A stretch of 64,000 nucleotides of DNA from Priestia koreensis (GTDB taxonomy: Bacteria > Bacillota > Bacilli > Bacillales > Bacillaceae_H), in the NCBI RefSeq assembly GCF_001274935.1, contig NZ_LILC01000030.1:124001-188000 (forward strand), read 5' to 3'. Both the position numbers and the translations under genes were made by a program. Every line of letters starts with the position of its first letter. The first letter of the stretch is position 1. The notes under the pieces were generated by a model. The model searched no databases, was not told the DNA's origin, and saw only the letters and a list, made by a program, of their open reading frames with translations. This document shows positions 50,417 through 58,584 of the stretch, in pieces.

Positions 50417-51376
50417 ATGACAACGCGTACACTTATTGTGGCTCAAAATATTGCTGAAAGCTATGCAGAAAAGATCAAAAAAATCGTACCGGACTGGAAT
50501 GTTATTGTCGGAAAAGATCCGTCAGTTTGGAAAAATGATTTTTCCGATGCTGAGGTTATTGTCGGCTGGAAAAAAGCGATGGAACAACATCTTTCTCAGA
50601 CAAAGTCATTAAAATGGATTCAAACGTGGAGCGCAGGGGTTAATAGCCTCCCGTTAGAGGATTTATCTAAGAAGAACGTCACAATTACAAGCGCAAATGG
50701 TGTTCACGCTTATCCTATTTCGGAAACGATTTTTGCATTTATGCTTGGATTGACACGAAAAATTCATACATATGTACAAAATCAGCAGGAAAAGAAGTGG
50801 CATCACGGCGACCTGAAGCTCGAAATTCACGGCAAAACCGTTGGGATATTAGGAATTGGGGCGATTGGCAAAGAAACAGCAAAAATCGCAAAAGCATTCG
50901 GAATGAACGTAATCGGTATGCGTCATTCAGGAAAAGACGCTGATTATGTAGATCAAATGTACAAGCCAGAACAATTGAACGAGCTGCTCCCGCAGTGTGA
51001 TTACGTTGTCGTTACGCTTCCACTCACAGATGATACCCACCGTTTAATTGGTAAGGAGCAGTTTCAAGCAATGAAAAATACAGCCTTCTTTATTAACATA
51101 GGTCGAGGTGACATCGTCATCGAAGAAGAACTCATAGATGCGCTACAAAATGAAGAGATTTTAGGCGCAGGATTAGACGTCTTCGAGCATGAACCTCTCC
51201 AAGAAACGAGTCCATTATGGGAAATGGACAATGTAATTATTACACCTCATACTGCTGGCTCAACTGAGCACTATGAACAGCGTGTAATAGAAGATATTTT
51301 TCTTCCGAACTTAAAATCCTATGTTGAAAATAGTACCCCCTCTATTAACGTAGTAGATTATAAAAAGGGTTATTGA
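50417..51376 (+). CDS. D-2-hydroxyacid dehydrogenase, NAD(P)-dependent
   Basis: 319 aa. Rossmann motif GIGAIG (146-151) within TVGILGIGAIGKETAKIAKAFGMNVIGMRHSG; catalytic Arg230 (INIGRGDIV), Glu259 (DVFEHEP) and His278 (TPHTAG). Reduces a 2-oxoacid to a D-2-hydroxyacid or the reverse; the N-terminal catalytic domain (NIAESYAEKIKKIVPD) resembles the phosphoglycerate dehydrogenase-related YoaD/YneJ type. Substrate unknown. RBS TAGGAGAT; monocistronic. Confidence 0.88.
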   Translation: MTTRTLIVAQNIAESYAEKIKKIVPDWNVIVGKDPSVWKNDFSDAEVIVGWKKAMEQHLSQTKSLKWIQTWSAGVNSLPLEDLSKKNVTITSANGVHAYPISETIFAFMLGLTRKIHTYVQNQQEKKWHHGDLKLEIHGKTVGILGIGAIGKETAKIAKAFGMNVIGMRHSGKDADYVDQMYKPEQLNELLPQCDYVVVTLPLTDDTHRLIGKEQFQAMKNTAFFINIGRGDIVIEEELIDALQNEEILGAGLDVFEHEPLQETSPLWEMDNVIITPHTAGSTEHYEQRVIEDIFLPNLKSYVENSTPSINVVDYKKGY

Positions 51377-51419
51377 AAAACTTCGGATTTTTTAGATGAT
51401 CAGTAGAACGTAAGACAGA

Positions 51420-51463
51420 AAAGCTGGATCCATTCCGTTTTTGGAATTTCTCCAGCTTTTTTT
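51420..51463 (+). terminator. Terminator of the dehydrogenase gene
   Basis: AAAGCTGGA ... TCCAGCTTTTTTT. Confidence 0.85.
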
Positions 51464-51493
51464 CATTCTTCCTTTGGTTTCCTTCATTATCTT

Positions 51494-51660
51494 TCACAAT
51501 CTTTTTAGGTTGATGCTAAAAATGGCCCTTTCCCCTTGCATTTCCATGCCAACGGGACCCGTAGATGTGGCGACATCATACCCGTGTCTATGCTTTAATT
51601 CGTTATTCTTCCCTTCTATTTTAGACCGTTCCTTGGATTTCTCTCCTTGAAGTATGCTTC
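51494..51660 (-). pseudogene. IS1182-type transposase remnant (C-terminal end)
   Basis: The minus-strand translation ends with SKIEGKNNELKHRHGYDVAT and GMEMQGERAIFSINLKRL before a TGA stop. That is the typical C-terminus of IS1182-family transposases (an Ile/Lys-Glu-Asn core followed by LKHRHG and NLKR). The rest of the transposase is absent: upstream the frame turns into unrelated sequence and no terminal repeat was recognised. This is a decayed insertion sequence fragment. Confidence 0.65.
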
Positions 51661-51691
51661 CTTTTGAATAAATGGATTTCTTTATTATCAA

Positions 51692-51736
51692 GCAAAAAAC
51701 GGCCAAGTTCCTTTCGGAATAGAAACTTGGCCGTTC
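51692..51736 (-). terminator. Terminator-like hairpin between IS remnant and repeat
   Basis: AACGGCCAAGTT/AACTTGGCCGTT, a perfect 12-bp stem with U-tract on the minus strand (TTTTTTG), so it terminates leftward transcription, probably that of the alpha/beta hydrolase gene beyond the GC-rich repeat. Confidence 0.7.
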
Positions 51737-51750
51737 TACCTGATGCAGCC

Positions 51751-51882
51751 GCTCTAGGTTGTTTGAAACGGAAAGTGCGAGACTCCTGCGGGATTAGCGT
51801 GACAGGTGAGACCCCGCAGAGCAGCGAGGAGGCTCACCGCACGCCCCGCGGAAAGCGAAGCGACATGGAGTGGAAATCAACC
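51751..51882. repeat. GC-rich Bacillaceae intergenic repeat
   Basis: About 130 bases much richer in G+C than the surroundings. It includes GGAAAGTGCGAGACTCCTGC, CAGGTGAGACCCCGCAG, CGAGGAGGCTCACCG and CCCGCGGAAAGCGAAGCG and ends TGGAAATCAACC. These strings are typical of the dispersed non-coding repeats seen in Bacillus/Priestia-type intergenic regions. Partial self-complementarity (GTGAG/CTCAC, CTCCTGCGGG/CCCCGCAG) suggests a structured element. Confidence 0.6.
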
Positions 51883-51947
51883 GACTCCGTTATGAACACA
51901 ATTCTTTACGTACTTTTTCAGTGACCTCAGGCTGATCCTGTCCTCTT

Positions 51948-52844
51948 TTATTTATGAAACGCCTCATGCAAGAAGTTTCCAAGCTCCTCTGTCGACTTTC
52001 TTCCTTCTGGCATTACGCGGCCGAAGAACGTAAAAATATGAAACATATCCTCCCATACTTTCGCTTCAGCATCGACACCTGCCTGCTTTGCCTTTTCTAC
52101 AAACGCAAGCGAATCGTCCATTAGAATTTCATCTTTTCCTACATGAACACGTAAAGGCGGCAAGCCTGCCAGGTCTCCATATAAAGGAGATAGTAAATGA
52201 TGAGCTCGGTCGTGATTGACCGCGTAATCCTGCGCAAAGTTTTCCACGGCTTCATTTGTAAGCCAAGGATCAGACTCTGCACGTTCTTGATAAGACTTAC
52301 CGCTTAGCTTCATATCTGTCCAAGGAGACATGAGCACGGCTGCTTTCGGAAGTGGTAGTCCCTCGTCCTTTAACGCCAGCATCGTCACAAGCGTTAAATT
52401 ACCACCCGCTGAATCTCCGGCAATCGCAATATTCTCAGGACTTACGTTTTTTAATAACTCCTTGTATACGGCTAATGCATCCTCTAGCGCTGCAGGGTAT
52501 GGATGCTCTGGTGCAAGACGATAGTCAACAACAAGTGCTTTACTATTTGCTAATCGCGATAAGTCTGCCGCTAGATGGCGATGCGAAAAGATACTTCCTC
52601 TACTATAGCCGCCTCCGTGCAAATATAAGATAACCTTCTCTTCAGAACAGCCCTGAATCGTTACCCACTCGCATTGTACGCCTCTCATTTCAGTCTTCTC
52701 AAGCTTCACATCATCCTCTAAATCAAAAAGGCTTTCGGACATTTCATCCATCGCCTGACGCTTTTCTGCTAGCGTTTTTGTTGTTGCATCCTCTCGCTGC
52801 TTTTTAATCATTTCTCGTAATGTTTGACTCTCTGGACTTCCCAT
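51948..52844 (-). CDS. Alpha/beta hydrolase of the hormone-sensitive lipase family
   Basis: 298 aa from ATG 52844 (AGAGGAGG 6 bases upstream); an upstream extension to 53045 is non-coding in character. Oxyanion motif HGGG (76-79), nucleophile Ser145 in GDSAGGN, Asp238 (VGKDEIL) and His269 (DMFHIF) give the catalytic triad. Such esterases hydrolyse short-chain esters in the cytoplasm. Natural substrate unknown; monocistronic. Confidence 0.9.
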   Translation of the reverse strand: MGSPESQTLREMIKKQREDATTKTLAEKRQAMDEMSESLFDLEDDVKLEKTEMRGVQCEWVTIQGCSEEKVILYLHGGGYSRGSIFSHRHLAADLSRLANSKALVVDYRLAPEHPYPAALEDALAVYKELLKNVSPENIAIAGDSAGGNLTLVTMLALKDEGLPLPKAAVLMSPWTDMKLSGKSYQERAESDPWLTNEAVENFAQDYAVNHDRAHHLLSPLYGDLAGLPPLRVHVGKDEILMDDSLAFVEKAKQAGVDAEAKVWEDMFHIFTFFGRVMPEGRKSTEELGNFLHEAFHK

Positions 52845-53206
52845 GTTTTTTCCTCCTCTTGTTTCCTCTATACAATCATCTTTCACTTTATGAAATAAAT
52901 TGAAACTATTGTATAAGGCCATCTTTTTAGAACTCAAAGTCAAGTGCTTTTCGTCTTTTAATCTAAGTGTGGTTAATAGATAGACGGTTTTGACAAAAGA
53001 AGTAGACTCAACAAGGATTGTGTGAAAAACAAGACGATGAGTCACTTTCTATTATATCATGCTGGAACCATAAACGAAGTTTCGTTACCACTACAGACAA
53101 GCATCTACGAGCATTTTCACGCTTCTTCCCGTCCATTGACAATCCAGCTATAATCAAGAAAGGGTATAGTGAAATGATTTAAACAACAATGAAAGTAGGT
53201 ATTAAG
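52845..53206. other. Intergenic region between hydrolase and GNAT genes
   Basis: About 360 bases, no gene. It contains a TTGACA (53137-53142) close to a TATAAT (53150-53155), which are too near each other to act as one promoter, and further TATA-rich boxes for the two divergent genes. Confidence 0.35.
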
Positions 53207-53731
53207 GTGACGAACAACAATGAACATAACGTGGAAATACGAGAAGCAGTCGGAAGTGATGCAAAAACAATCATTGATTTCTATCAGATGGTTGGAGGCG
53301 AAACCGACTTTCTTTCCTTCGGTAAAGGTGAATTCAAACGGGACGTAATAGAGTATAAGAAAGAGATTGAACAAACGCGCTCGCAGTCAAACTCCATTAT
53401 GATTCTCGCCCTTATTCAGCATGAAATAGTCGGAATTGCGACCATTCACTCAAGTCAGCGCGAACGCTCAAAGCATTCAGGTACGTTAGGGATTGTCATT
53501 GCAAAAGCATTCGCAGGAAAGGGGATTGGCAAAACGCTAATGAATGAGTTACTAGGTTGGGCATCCACAAACGGGATCACGAGAAAAATCAATCTAGCAA
53601 CGCGTGAGGACAACGCTCATGCCATAAAGCTTTATAAGCAGCTCGGTTTTGAACAGGAAGGCGTTATTCGAAAGGAAACATTTATGAACGGACGCTATTA
53701 CGACACGATCATGATGGGGTTATTTCTATAA
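53207..53731 (+). CDS. GNAT-family N-acetyltransferase
   Basis: 174 aa from GTG 53207, selected because AGTAGGT lies 6 bases upstream; an in-frame ATG at 53189 has no RBS. GNAT fold: EIREAVGSDAKTIIDFYQ, TLGIVIAKAFAGKGIGKTLMNELLGWA (acetyl-CoA loop), NLATREDNAHAIKLYKQLGFEQEGV. RimI/RimJ-like small-molecule or protein acetyltransferase. Substrate unknown. Confidence 0.8.
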   Translation: MTNNNEHNVEIREAVGSDAKTIIDFYQMVGGETDFLSFGKGEFKRDVIEYKKEIEQTRSQSNSIMILALIQHEIVGIATIHSSQRERSKHSGTLGIVIAKAFAGKGIGKTLMNELLGWASTNGITRKINLATREDNAHAIKLYKQLGFEQEGVIRKETFMNGRYYDTIMMGLFL

Positions 53732-53732
53732 C

Positions 53733-53764
53733 AAAAAGCCCCTCTCTGTAGAGAAGGGCTTTTC
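53733..53764. terminator. Bidirectional terminator GNAT/amiS
   Basis: AAAAGCCC..CTCT and GAGAAGGGCTTTT arms. Confidence 0.85.
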
Positions 53765-53766
53765 AA

Positions 53767-54405
53767 TTAAGCAAGCTTTCTTGTTTCGACTGGTGTTTCT
53801 ATTTTTACACTTCGAGAAGAAACGAATAGTTGAACGGTACAAACAATGAAATATACAAAGGCTGCTAGCAAAACGTACGTCCACACTTGAGATACAAGCG
53901 GTGTTTTCCATACTCCCATTAATGAAAGTAGAGCTGGAACCGTCAGCGTCACCCAGGACTGAACAAACGCAACTTTTCCAACATAGGCATCAATCTTCTT
54001 ATGAAGGGCCATTGATAAGAAGAATAAGAACCATAAATACGCCCACATCACCCAAGTTAGCGTGCTGACCGTATCATGAAACTTCACCGCAGATACCATC
54101 GCATAAACGACCGCAATAACGGAAACCCATACCGAAAACCAGCCTAATCCACTGCCGTTTAGGTTAGCTACATTCGTCATGCCTACGTACAAATACGTAA
54201 AACCGAACAAGAATACACAAGCTAAATTAAAAATCGTCCACGTTTGCTGATCGGAAACAGCAATCAAGTAAAAAGGAATGACTACTTGTAGGACCCCAAT
54301 AAATAGGTTAAACACTCCTACACTTTTCCCATCCGCTTTTCCAAGCAACATCAAACTATTTAAAAACAAGGTTGCGCCAGATAATAATAGACCGACATCT
54401 CCCAT
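53767..54405 (-). CDS. AmiS/UreI-family urea or amide channel
   Basis: 212 aa, six membrane helices with little loop sequence. The pattern GDVGLLLSGATLFLNSLMLLGK at the N-terminus and WFSVWVSVIAVVYAM, WVMWAYLWFLFFLSMALHKKI, FVQSWVTLTVPALLSL in the core is that of AmiS/UreI proteins, pH-gated urea or short-chain amide channels. No urease or amidase gene lies nearby, so its physiological partner is elsewhere. The RBS is weak. Monocistronic. Confidence 0.85.
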   Translation of the reverse strand: MGDVGLLLSGATLFLNSLMLLGKADGKSVGVFNLFIGVLQVVIPFYLIAVSDQQTWTIFNLACVFLFGFTYLYVGMTNVANLNGSGLGWFSVWVSVIAVVYAMVSAVKFHDTVSTLTWVMWAYLWFLFFLSMALHKKIDAYVGKVAFVQSWVTLTVPALLSLMGVWKTPLVSQVWTYVLLAAFVYFIVCTVQLFVSSRSVKIETPVETRKLA

Positions 54406-54470
54406 AGAAGCTACTGAAGAAAATACGTCCTTTCTTCAGCATCTGTCACCTCACTTTTTATTAGGTTTCT

Positions 54471-54511
54471 AAAAAAGAAAAAGCAGCCCCTTCCATAGGA
54501 AATGCTTTTTC
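54471..54511 (-). terminator. Second terminator after nupC
   Basis: Minus strand GAAAAAGCA / TGCTTTTTCTTTTTT. Confidence 0.7.
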
Positions 54512-54525
54512 AATATAACGACTGA

Positions 54526-54563
54526 ATAAAAGAATCAGTGAGCGGATGTTGCTACTCACTGAT
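54526..54563 (-). terminator. First terminator after nupC
   Basis: Minus strand ATCAGTGAG, loop, CTCACTGAT then TCTTTTATT. With the one downstream it makes a tandem terminator. Confidence 0.75.
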
Positions 54564-54572
54564 CTCATTTAC

Positions 54573-55754
54573 TTATAGGATGAAGCTTACAATAATCGCA
54601 GACAGAACGCTTACTAATGTTGCTCCGTAAAGAAGCTTTAAGCCAAATCGTGCTACGACGTTTCCTTGCTTTTCGTTAAGTCCTTTCACGGCTCCAGCGA
54701 TAATTCCAATTGAAGAGAAGTTCGCGAACGATACAAGGAATACAGAGATGATGCCTAGTGTACGTGGGCTCATTGCAACCTGTACTTTTCCAAGCTCAAT
54801 CATTGCCACAAACTCATTTGTTACGAGTTTTGTCGCCATAATTCCACCAGCTTTAACTGCTTCACCCATTGGAACACCCATAATAAATGCAATTGGTGAG
54901 AAGATATACCCTAAAATATGTTGGAACGTTACTCCGAAGATGAGAGAGAATACGTTATCGATTGCTGCCATTAAGGCTACAAATCCGATAAGCATTGCTC
55001 CAACGATGATAGCTACTTTAAAACCATCTAGAATATATTCACCAAGCATTTCAAAGAACGATTGCTTTTCTTCTTCTTGAACCTCAAGAATATCTTCCTC
55101 ATCACTAACTGTGTAAGGGTTGATAATTGAAGAAATGATGAAACCACCGAATAAGTTCAACACGATTGCTGTTACGACGTACTTTGGTTCAATCATCGTC
55201 ATGTAAGCACCAACGATTGACATAGAAACTGTAGACATTGCGGAAGCACATAGTGTGTACAGGCGCTGCGGTGATAATTTACCAAGCTGTTTCTTAACTG
55301 TGATAAATACCTCAGATTGTCCCACAAGTGCAGAAGCAATACCGTTATAAGATTCTAATTTCCCCATTCCATTGACTTTACTAAGTAAAAATCCAATTCC
55401 TTTCATAACGAAAGGTAAGATTTTAAAGTATTGGAAGATCCCGATCAATACTGAAATAAAGACGATTGGAAGTAGTACATTTAAGAAGAACGGCATTTGA
55501 CCGTCATTGGCAATACCACCAAAAACAAATGATACCCCTTGTCCTGCATACTCAAGCAATTTCTCAAATACGCCCGCAATTCCTTTGATCACCAATAACC
55601 CAAACTTTGTATTTAATAAGATGTACGCCAGCACAAGTTGCAGTACAAGCATAATCACGATTGGTTTAATTTTAATTGTCTTACGATTGTTGCTTGCAAG
55701 AAGTGCTAAAGCAAGTACGACGACAATCCCAATGATTGAAATGATGTATGACAT
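54573..55754 (-). CDS. nupC: Concentrative nucleoside transporter NupC
   Basis: 393 aa with ~10 helices. CNT family signatures: GQSEVFITVKKQ (residues ~150-160), SIVGAYMTMIEPKYV, and MGVPMGEAVKAGGIMATKLVTNEFVAM in the second half. It imports pyrimidine (deoxy)nucleosides by cation symport. Last gene of deoC-cdd-nupC, with GGGGAGAG as RBS. Confidence 0.93.
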   Translation of the reverse strand: MSYIISIIGIVVVLALALLASNNRKTIKIKPIVIMLVLQLVLAYILLNTKFGLLVIKGIAGVFEKLLEYAGQGVSFVFGGIANDGQMPFFLNVLLPIVFISVLIGIFQYFKILPFVMKGIGFLLSKVNGMGKLESYNGIASALVGQSEVFITVKKQLGKLSPQRLYTLCASAMSTVSMSIVGAYMTMIEPKYVVTAIVLNLFGGFIISSIINPYTVSDEEDILEVQEEEKQSFFEMLGEYILDGFKVAIIVGAMLIGFVALMAAIDNVFSLIFGVTFQHILGYIFSPIAFIMGVPMGEAVKAGGIMATKLVTNEFVAMIELGKVQVAMSPRTLGIISVFLVSFANFSSIGIIAGAVKGLNEKQGNVVARFGLKLLYGATLVSVLSAIIVSFIL

Positions 55755-55813
55755 ATTCGTCTCTCCCCTGTTGTCATATGTGTATCAAAAAGCTTTCTTT
55801 ATCGTTTTCCCCG

Positions 55814-56212
55814 TTACTTGTTCAAGTCTTTTGATGAAAAGAAACCAGGTAATAGCTCTTCGATCGATGTTTCTACTACGTTGCCTTTTAGATTCGCTAA
55901 AATCACTTTCGTTTCTGGAGCACAAAACTCTGCCATTACTTGGCGGCAAGCGCCACAAGGGGAAATAGGTCCTTCTGTATCTCCTACTACCGCAATCGCT
56001 TTGAAGTTTTTTTGTCCTTGTGAAACAGCTTTGAAAATAGCTGTTCGTTCGGCACAGTTTGTTAAACCGTATGAAGCGTTCTCGATGTTGCAGCCTTCTA
56101 CTACTTCATCCTCGTCCGTTAGTAGTACAGCACCAACTTTGAAGTTTGAATAAGGTACATAAGCTGATTCGCGAGCTTTAATTGCTTGTTCCACTAGTTG
56201 TTTAACATCCAT
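55814..56212 (-). CDS. cdd: Cytidine deaminase
   Basis: 132 aa. Zinc ligands Cys53 (NCAERTA, with catalytic Glu55), Cys86 and Cys89 (PCGACRQV). VPYSNFKVGAVL and CNIENASYGLTN are the substrate-binding segments. It deaminates cytidine and deoxycytidine to uridine and deoxyuridine. Between deoC and nupC, 59 bases before nupC. RBS CGGAGAATG. Confidence 0.95.
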   Translation of the reverse strand: MDVKQLVEQAIKARESAYVPYSNFKVGAVLLTDEDEVVEGCNIENASYGLTNCAERTAIFKAVSQGQKNFKAIAVVGDTEGPISPCGACRQVMAEFCAPETKVILANLKGNVVETSIEELLPGFFSSKDLNK

Positions 56213-56261
56213 CGTTCATTCTCCGTTCCCCTGGTTATTTACTCTTGAACAAATGACTATC

Positions 56262-56933
56262 TTAGTAAGCAGAGTTAGACGTCTGACCATTTACGATAGC
56301 GACACCTGAGCTAGCTCCGATACGTGTTGCACCTGCTTTGATCATGTTTTCTGCATCTTCTAAGCTACGAACGCCACCTGATGCTTTTACGCCGATATCT
56401 GGTCCAACAGTTTTTCTCATTAATGCGATGTCTTCAACTGTTGCTCCACCTGTAGAGAATCCTGTTGACGTTTTTACGAAGTCAGCTCCAGCTTTCACTG
56501 ATAATTGACATGCAATTTCTTTTTCTTCATCTGTTAATAAGCATGTTTCAATGATTACTTTTGTTAAAGCTTTTCCTTTTGCTGCTTCCACAACTGCTTT
56601 GATGTCATTTTCTACTACATCGTACTCTTTGTCTTTTAATGCACCGATGTTGATTACCATATCAACTTCAGTTGCGCCATTTTCAATTGCATTTGTTGTT
56701 TCAAATGCTTTCACAGCGCTTGTAGAAGCTCCAAGTGGGAAGCCAATTACTGTACAAACCTTTACTTCAGGTGCGTCTTTTAAAATGTCAGCCGCTGTTT
56801 TTACCCAAGTAGGGTTTACACATACAGATGCAAATGAATATTGTTTTGCTTCTTCAGAAAGCTTTACCACTTGCTCTTTTGTTGCGTCTGCTTTTAATAA
56901 AGTATGATCAATCATTCCAGCTAAATTTGTCAT
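56262..56933 (-). CDS. deoC: Deoxyribose-phosphate aldolase
   Basis: 223 aa class I aldolase. Catalytic Asp91 (VDMVINIGAL), Schiff-base Lys154 (FVKTSTGF) and Lys183 (GVKASGG). It splits 2-deoxyribose-5-phosphate into acetaldehyde and glyceraldehyde-3-phosphate. First gene of the nucleoside operon; promoter region carries a cre site and DeoR-like repeats. RBS AGAGAGGAC. Confidence 0.95.
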   Translation of the reverse strand: MTNLAGMIDHTLLKADATKEQVVKLSEEAKQYSFASVCVNPTWVKTAADILKDAPEVKVCTVIGFPLGASTSAVKAFETTNAIENGATEVDMVINIGALKDKEYDVVENDIKAVVEAAKGKALTKVIIETCLLTDEEKEIACQLSVKAGADFVKTSTGFSTGGATVEDIALMRKTVGPDIGVKASGGVRSLEDAENMIKAGATRIGASSGVAIVNGQTSNSAY

Positions 56934-56986
56934 TGTTATATGTCCTCTCTTAGTAAGAAGTTAATTGTGTTACAATAAATCGTTAC

Positions 56987-57000
56987 AGAAAGCGTTTTCA
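56987..57000. promoter_or_regulatory. cre site upstream of deoC
   Basis: AGAAAGCGTTTTCA, reverse TGAAAACGCTTTCT, matches 13 of 14 positions of the CcpA consensus. Confidence 0.75.
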
Positions 57001-57079
57001 ACAAGAGTGAAAAAGAGAATGGTTTCTCTTGCTCTTAAGTAGTTGAAAACCTTTGCATGATTACTATATCAATACGACG

Positions 57080-57115
57080 AACAATTGTAAACATCTTATT
57101 GAACAAATGTAAAAA
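57080..57115. promoter_or_regulatory. Tandem DeoR-like operator before deoC
   Basis: GAACAATTGTAAA (57080-57092) and GAACAAATGTAAA (57102-57114) are direct repeats spaced exactly 22 bases, two helical turns. A third copy, GAACATTTGTAAT, lies at 58168-58180 upstream of deoR. DeoR of B. subtilis uses ATTGAACAA-type half-sites. Confidence 0.6.
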
Positions 57116-57130
57116 ATATTTTTTCCATCT

Positions 57131-57169
57131 AAAAAGCCCTGCCTATTAGAAAAGAGGAAGAGCTTTTTG
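57131..57169. terminator. Terminator after deoR
   Basis: AAAAAGC..CTGCCT and AGG..AAGAGCTTTTT arms with an imperfect stem. Confidence 0.65.
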
Positions 57170-57173
57170 TCTA

Positions 57174-58112
57174 TTATTTATCAAGTAAAAAACGAGCGGT
57201 GAACTGGTCGGTCACTAATACATTGGCATACCCTGCTTTGAGCGCTCCGTAAATACCATCAATTTTTTGTGGTCCACCTGCAACTAAAACGGAGTATTCC
57301 TTTTCTTTTAGATCCTGTAGTTCAATTCCTAACGTTCGCTCATTTAAGCTTTCATTAAAAATATTTCCTTCTGCATCAAAAAAGCGAGAACAAATATCTC
57401 CTACTGCCTGCGAATAAATCATGTCTAAGTCTTCTTCAGAGAAATAACCGAGCTGAAATAGTAAGGACTCAGACTTAGTAGGCCCAATCGTAAACAATGC
57501 GATATTCGCTGCTTTTCCCGTTTCAAGCACTTTTTTAATATGCCGATCCGCTTCCATCGCCTGCTTGACTACGACATGATCCACAATAGCCGGAAGAGGT
57601 AAATGGATAGGATTTGTATTAAATGCCTTCCCAAACAGATATAAAATTTCCGAGTAGTACGTATTCGTCTCTGAATGGCTAATACCACCCTTTAACTGTA
57701 CGACTTTTACGTCTTTGACAAGCTTCTGCTTCAAGCCGAGACCGACATGGTAGAGAGTTGTTCCCCACGTTACGCCAATCGTATCACCGTCTTTGACGAT
57801 ATCGTGTAAATAACAAGCCGCTGCTTCGCCTAAATAATTCTTAATAATGGTGTTCTCATATTGTGGAATTGATGTAACGACGGCTTTTTTCAAACCGAAT
57901 TTTTCTTCAAGTTCATTTGATAAGTTTTCAACGTCATCCGTTGGGTCCATAATGGTAATTTGAACAAACCCTTCGCTTTTCGCCATTTGTAAAAGGCGAG
58001 AAACAGTTGGCCTTGATATCCCTAGCTTATGGGCAATTTGATTTTGATTGTAATCCAATAAGTAATAAAGCTTTGCTGCTTCAATCGCTTTTTTTACTTT
58101 TTCTTGCTCCAT
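57174..58112 (-). CDS. deoR: Deoxyribonucleoside regulator DeoR (SorC/CggR-type)
   Basis: 312 aa from ATG 58112 (GGGAGGATGTC upstream). HTH at ~10-50 (YLLDYNQNQIAHKLGISRPTVSRLLQMAKSEG) and a sugar-phosphate-binding domain (VGVTWGTTLYHVGLG-type loop, VVQLKGGISHSE, VLVAGGPQKIDGIYGAL). Very similar in design to B. subtilis DeoR, which represses dra-nupC-pdp and is released by deoxyribose-5-phosphate. It lies directly upstream of deoC; a GAACA-type element precedes it, suggesting autoregulation. Confidence 0.9.
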   Translation of the reverse strand: MEQEKVKKAIEAAKLYYLLDYNQNQIAHKLGISRPTVSRLLQMAKSEGFVQITIMDPTDDVENLSNELEEKFGLKKAVVTSIPQYENTIIKNYLGEAAACYLHDIVKDGDTIGVTWGTTLYHVGLGLKQKLVKDVKVVQLKGGISHSETNTYYSEILYLFGKAFNTNPIHLPLPAIVDHVVVKQAMEADRHIKKVLETGKAANIALFTIGPTKSESLLFQLGYFSEEDLDMIYSQAVGDICSRFFDAEGNIFNESLNERTLGIELQDLKEKEYSVLVAGGPQKIDGIYGALKAGYANVLVTDQFTARFLLDK

Positions 58113-58167
58113 GACATCCTCCCACAATCCGCATTTATCTCTTATTTTACCAAATTTCACACAAGAT

Positions 58168-58180
58168 GAACATTTGTAAT
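58168..58180. promoter_or_regulatory. DeoR-like half-site upstream of deoR
   Basis: GAACATTTGTAAT, same GAACAWWTGTAA core as the two copies before deoC. Confidence 0.45.
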
Positions 58181-58211
58181 CTTTATTGCACGCGAAAGAT
58201 CTATTTAAGCA

Positions 58212-58250
58212 TAAAAAAGAATAAGAAGGAAGACTCCTGCTTATTCTCTT
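58212..58250 (-). terminator. Terminator of the deoxyribose cluster
   Basis: Minus strand AGAATAAG, loop, CTTATTCTTTTTT; overlaps the end of the 75-aa gene. Confidence 0.8.
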
Positions 58251-58468
58251 ACTAACTTGTGCATATTTTGTCTGCGAACCTCTTGCTCCTCTGGAGATAC
58301 TAGATCATATTTCTTTAATAAGTGAAATACCTCATTTAGCGTCTCCTGTGAGCGTTCACTACTTAAATAAGTGTGAATTTCCTCATATAAAGAGGACGGA
58401 AGAAATTCCTTTTGACTCTCTAATTTTGAGAACACGCTTTCAAGTGAATGATCAATTTCACACGGCAT
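58241..58468 (-). CDS. Small conserved hypothetical protein
   Basis: 75 aa from ATG 58468 with GAGGTGA upstream. Predicted all-alpha and acidic, with no membrane helix: LESVFSKLESQKEFLPSSLYEEIHTYLS and a basic C-terminus (QNMHKLVRE). I do not recognise the family. It follows deoK by 116 bases and precedes a terminator, so it could be the last gene of that cluster or have its own promoter. Confidence 0.6.
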   Translation of the reverse strand: MPCEIDHSLESVFSKLESQKEFLPSSLYEEIHTYLSSERSQETLNEVFHLLKKYDLVSPEEQEVRRQNMHKLVRE

Positions 58469-58584
58469 GGTTGTCACCTCTTTTGTATACGTTCTTCCCT
58501 TATTCTATCATGAACTTCCTTTGTGTATTGAGACGAAGACTTACTTTACCATCCGAGATATTATACATTCTCACTCTTTACCCA

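Noticed and set aside
53137..53155. TTGACA with TATAAT as a promoter for the GNAT gene
   Set aside because: The two boxes are only 7 bases apart, too close for SigA.
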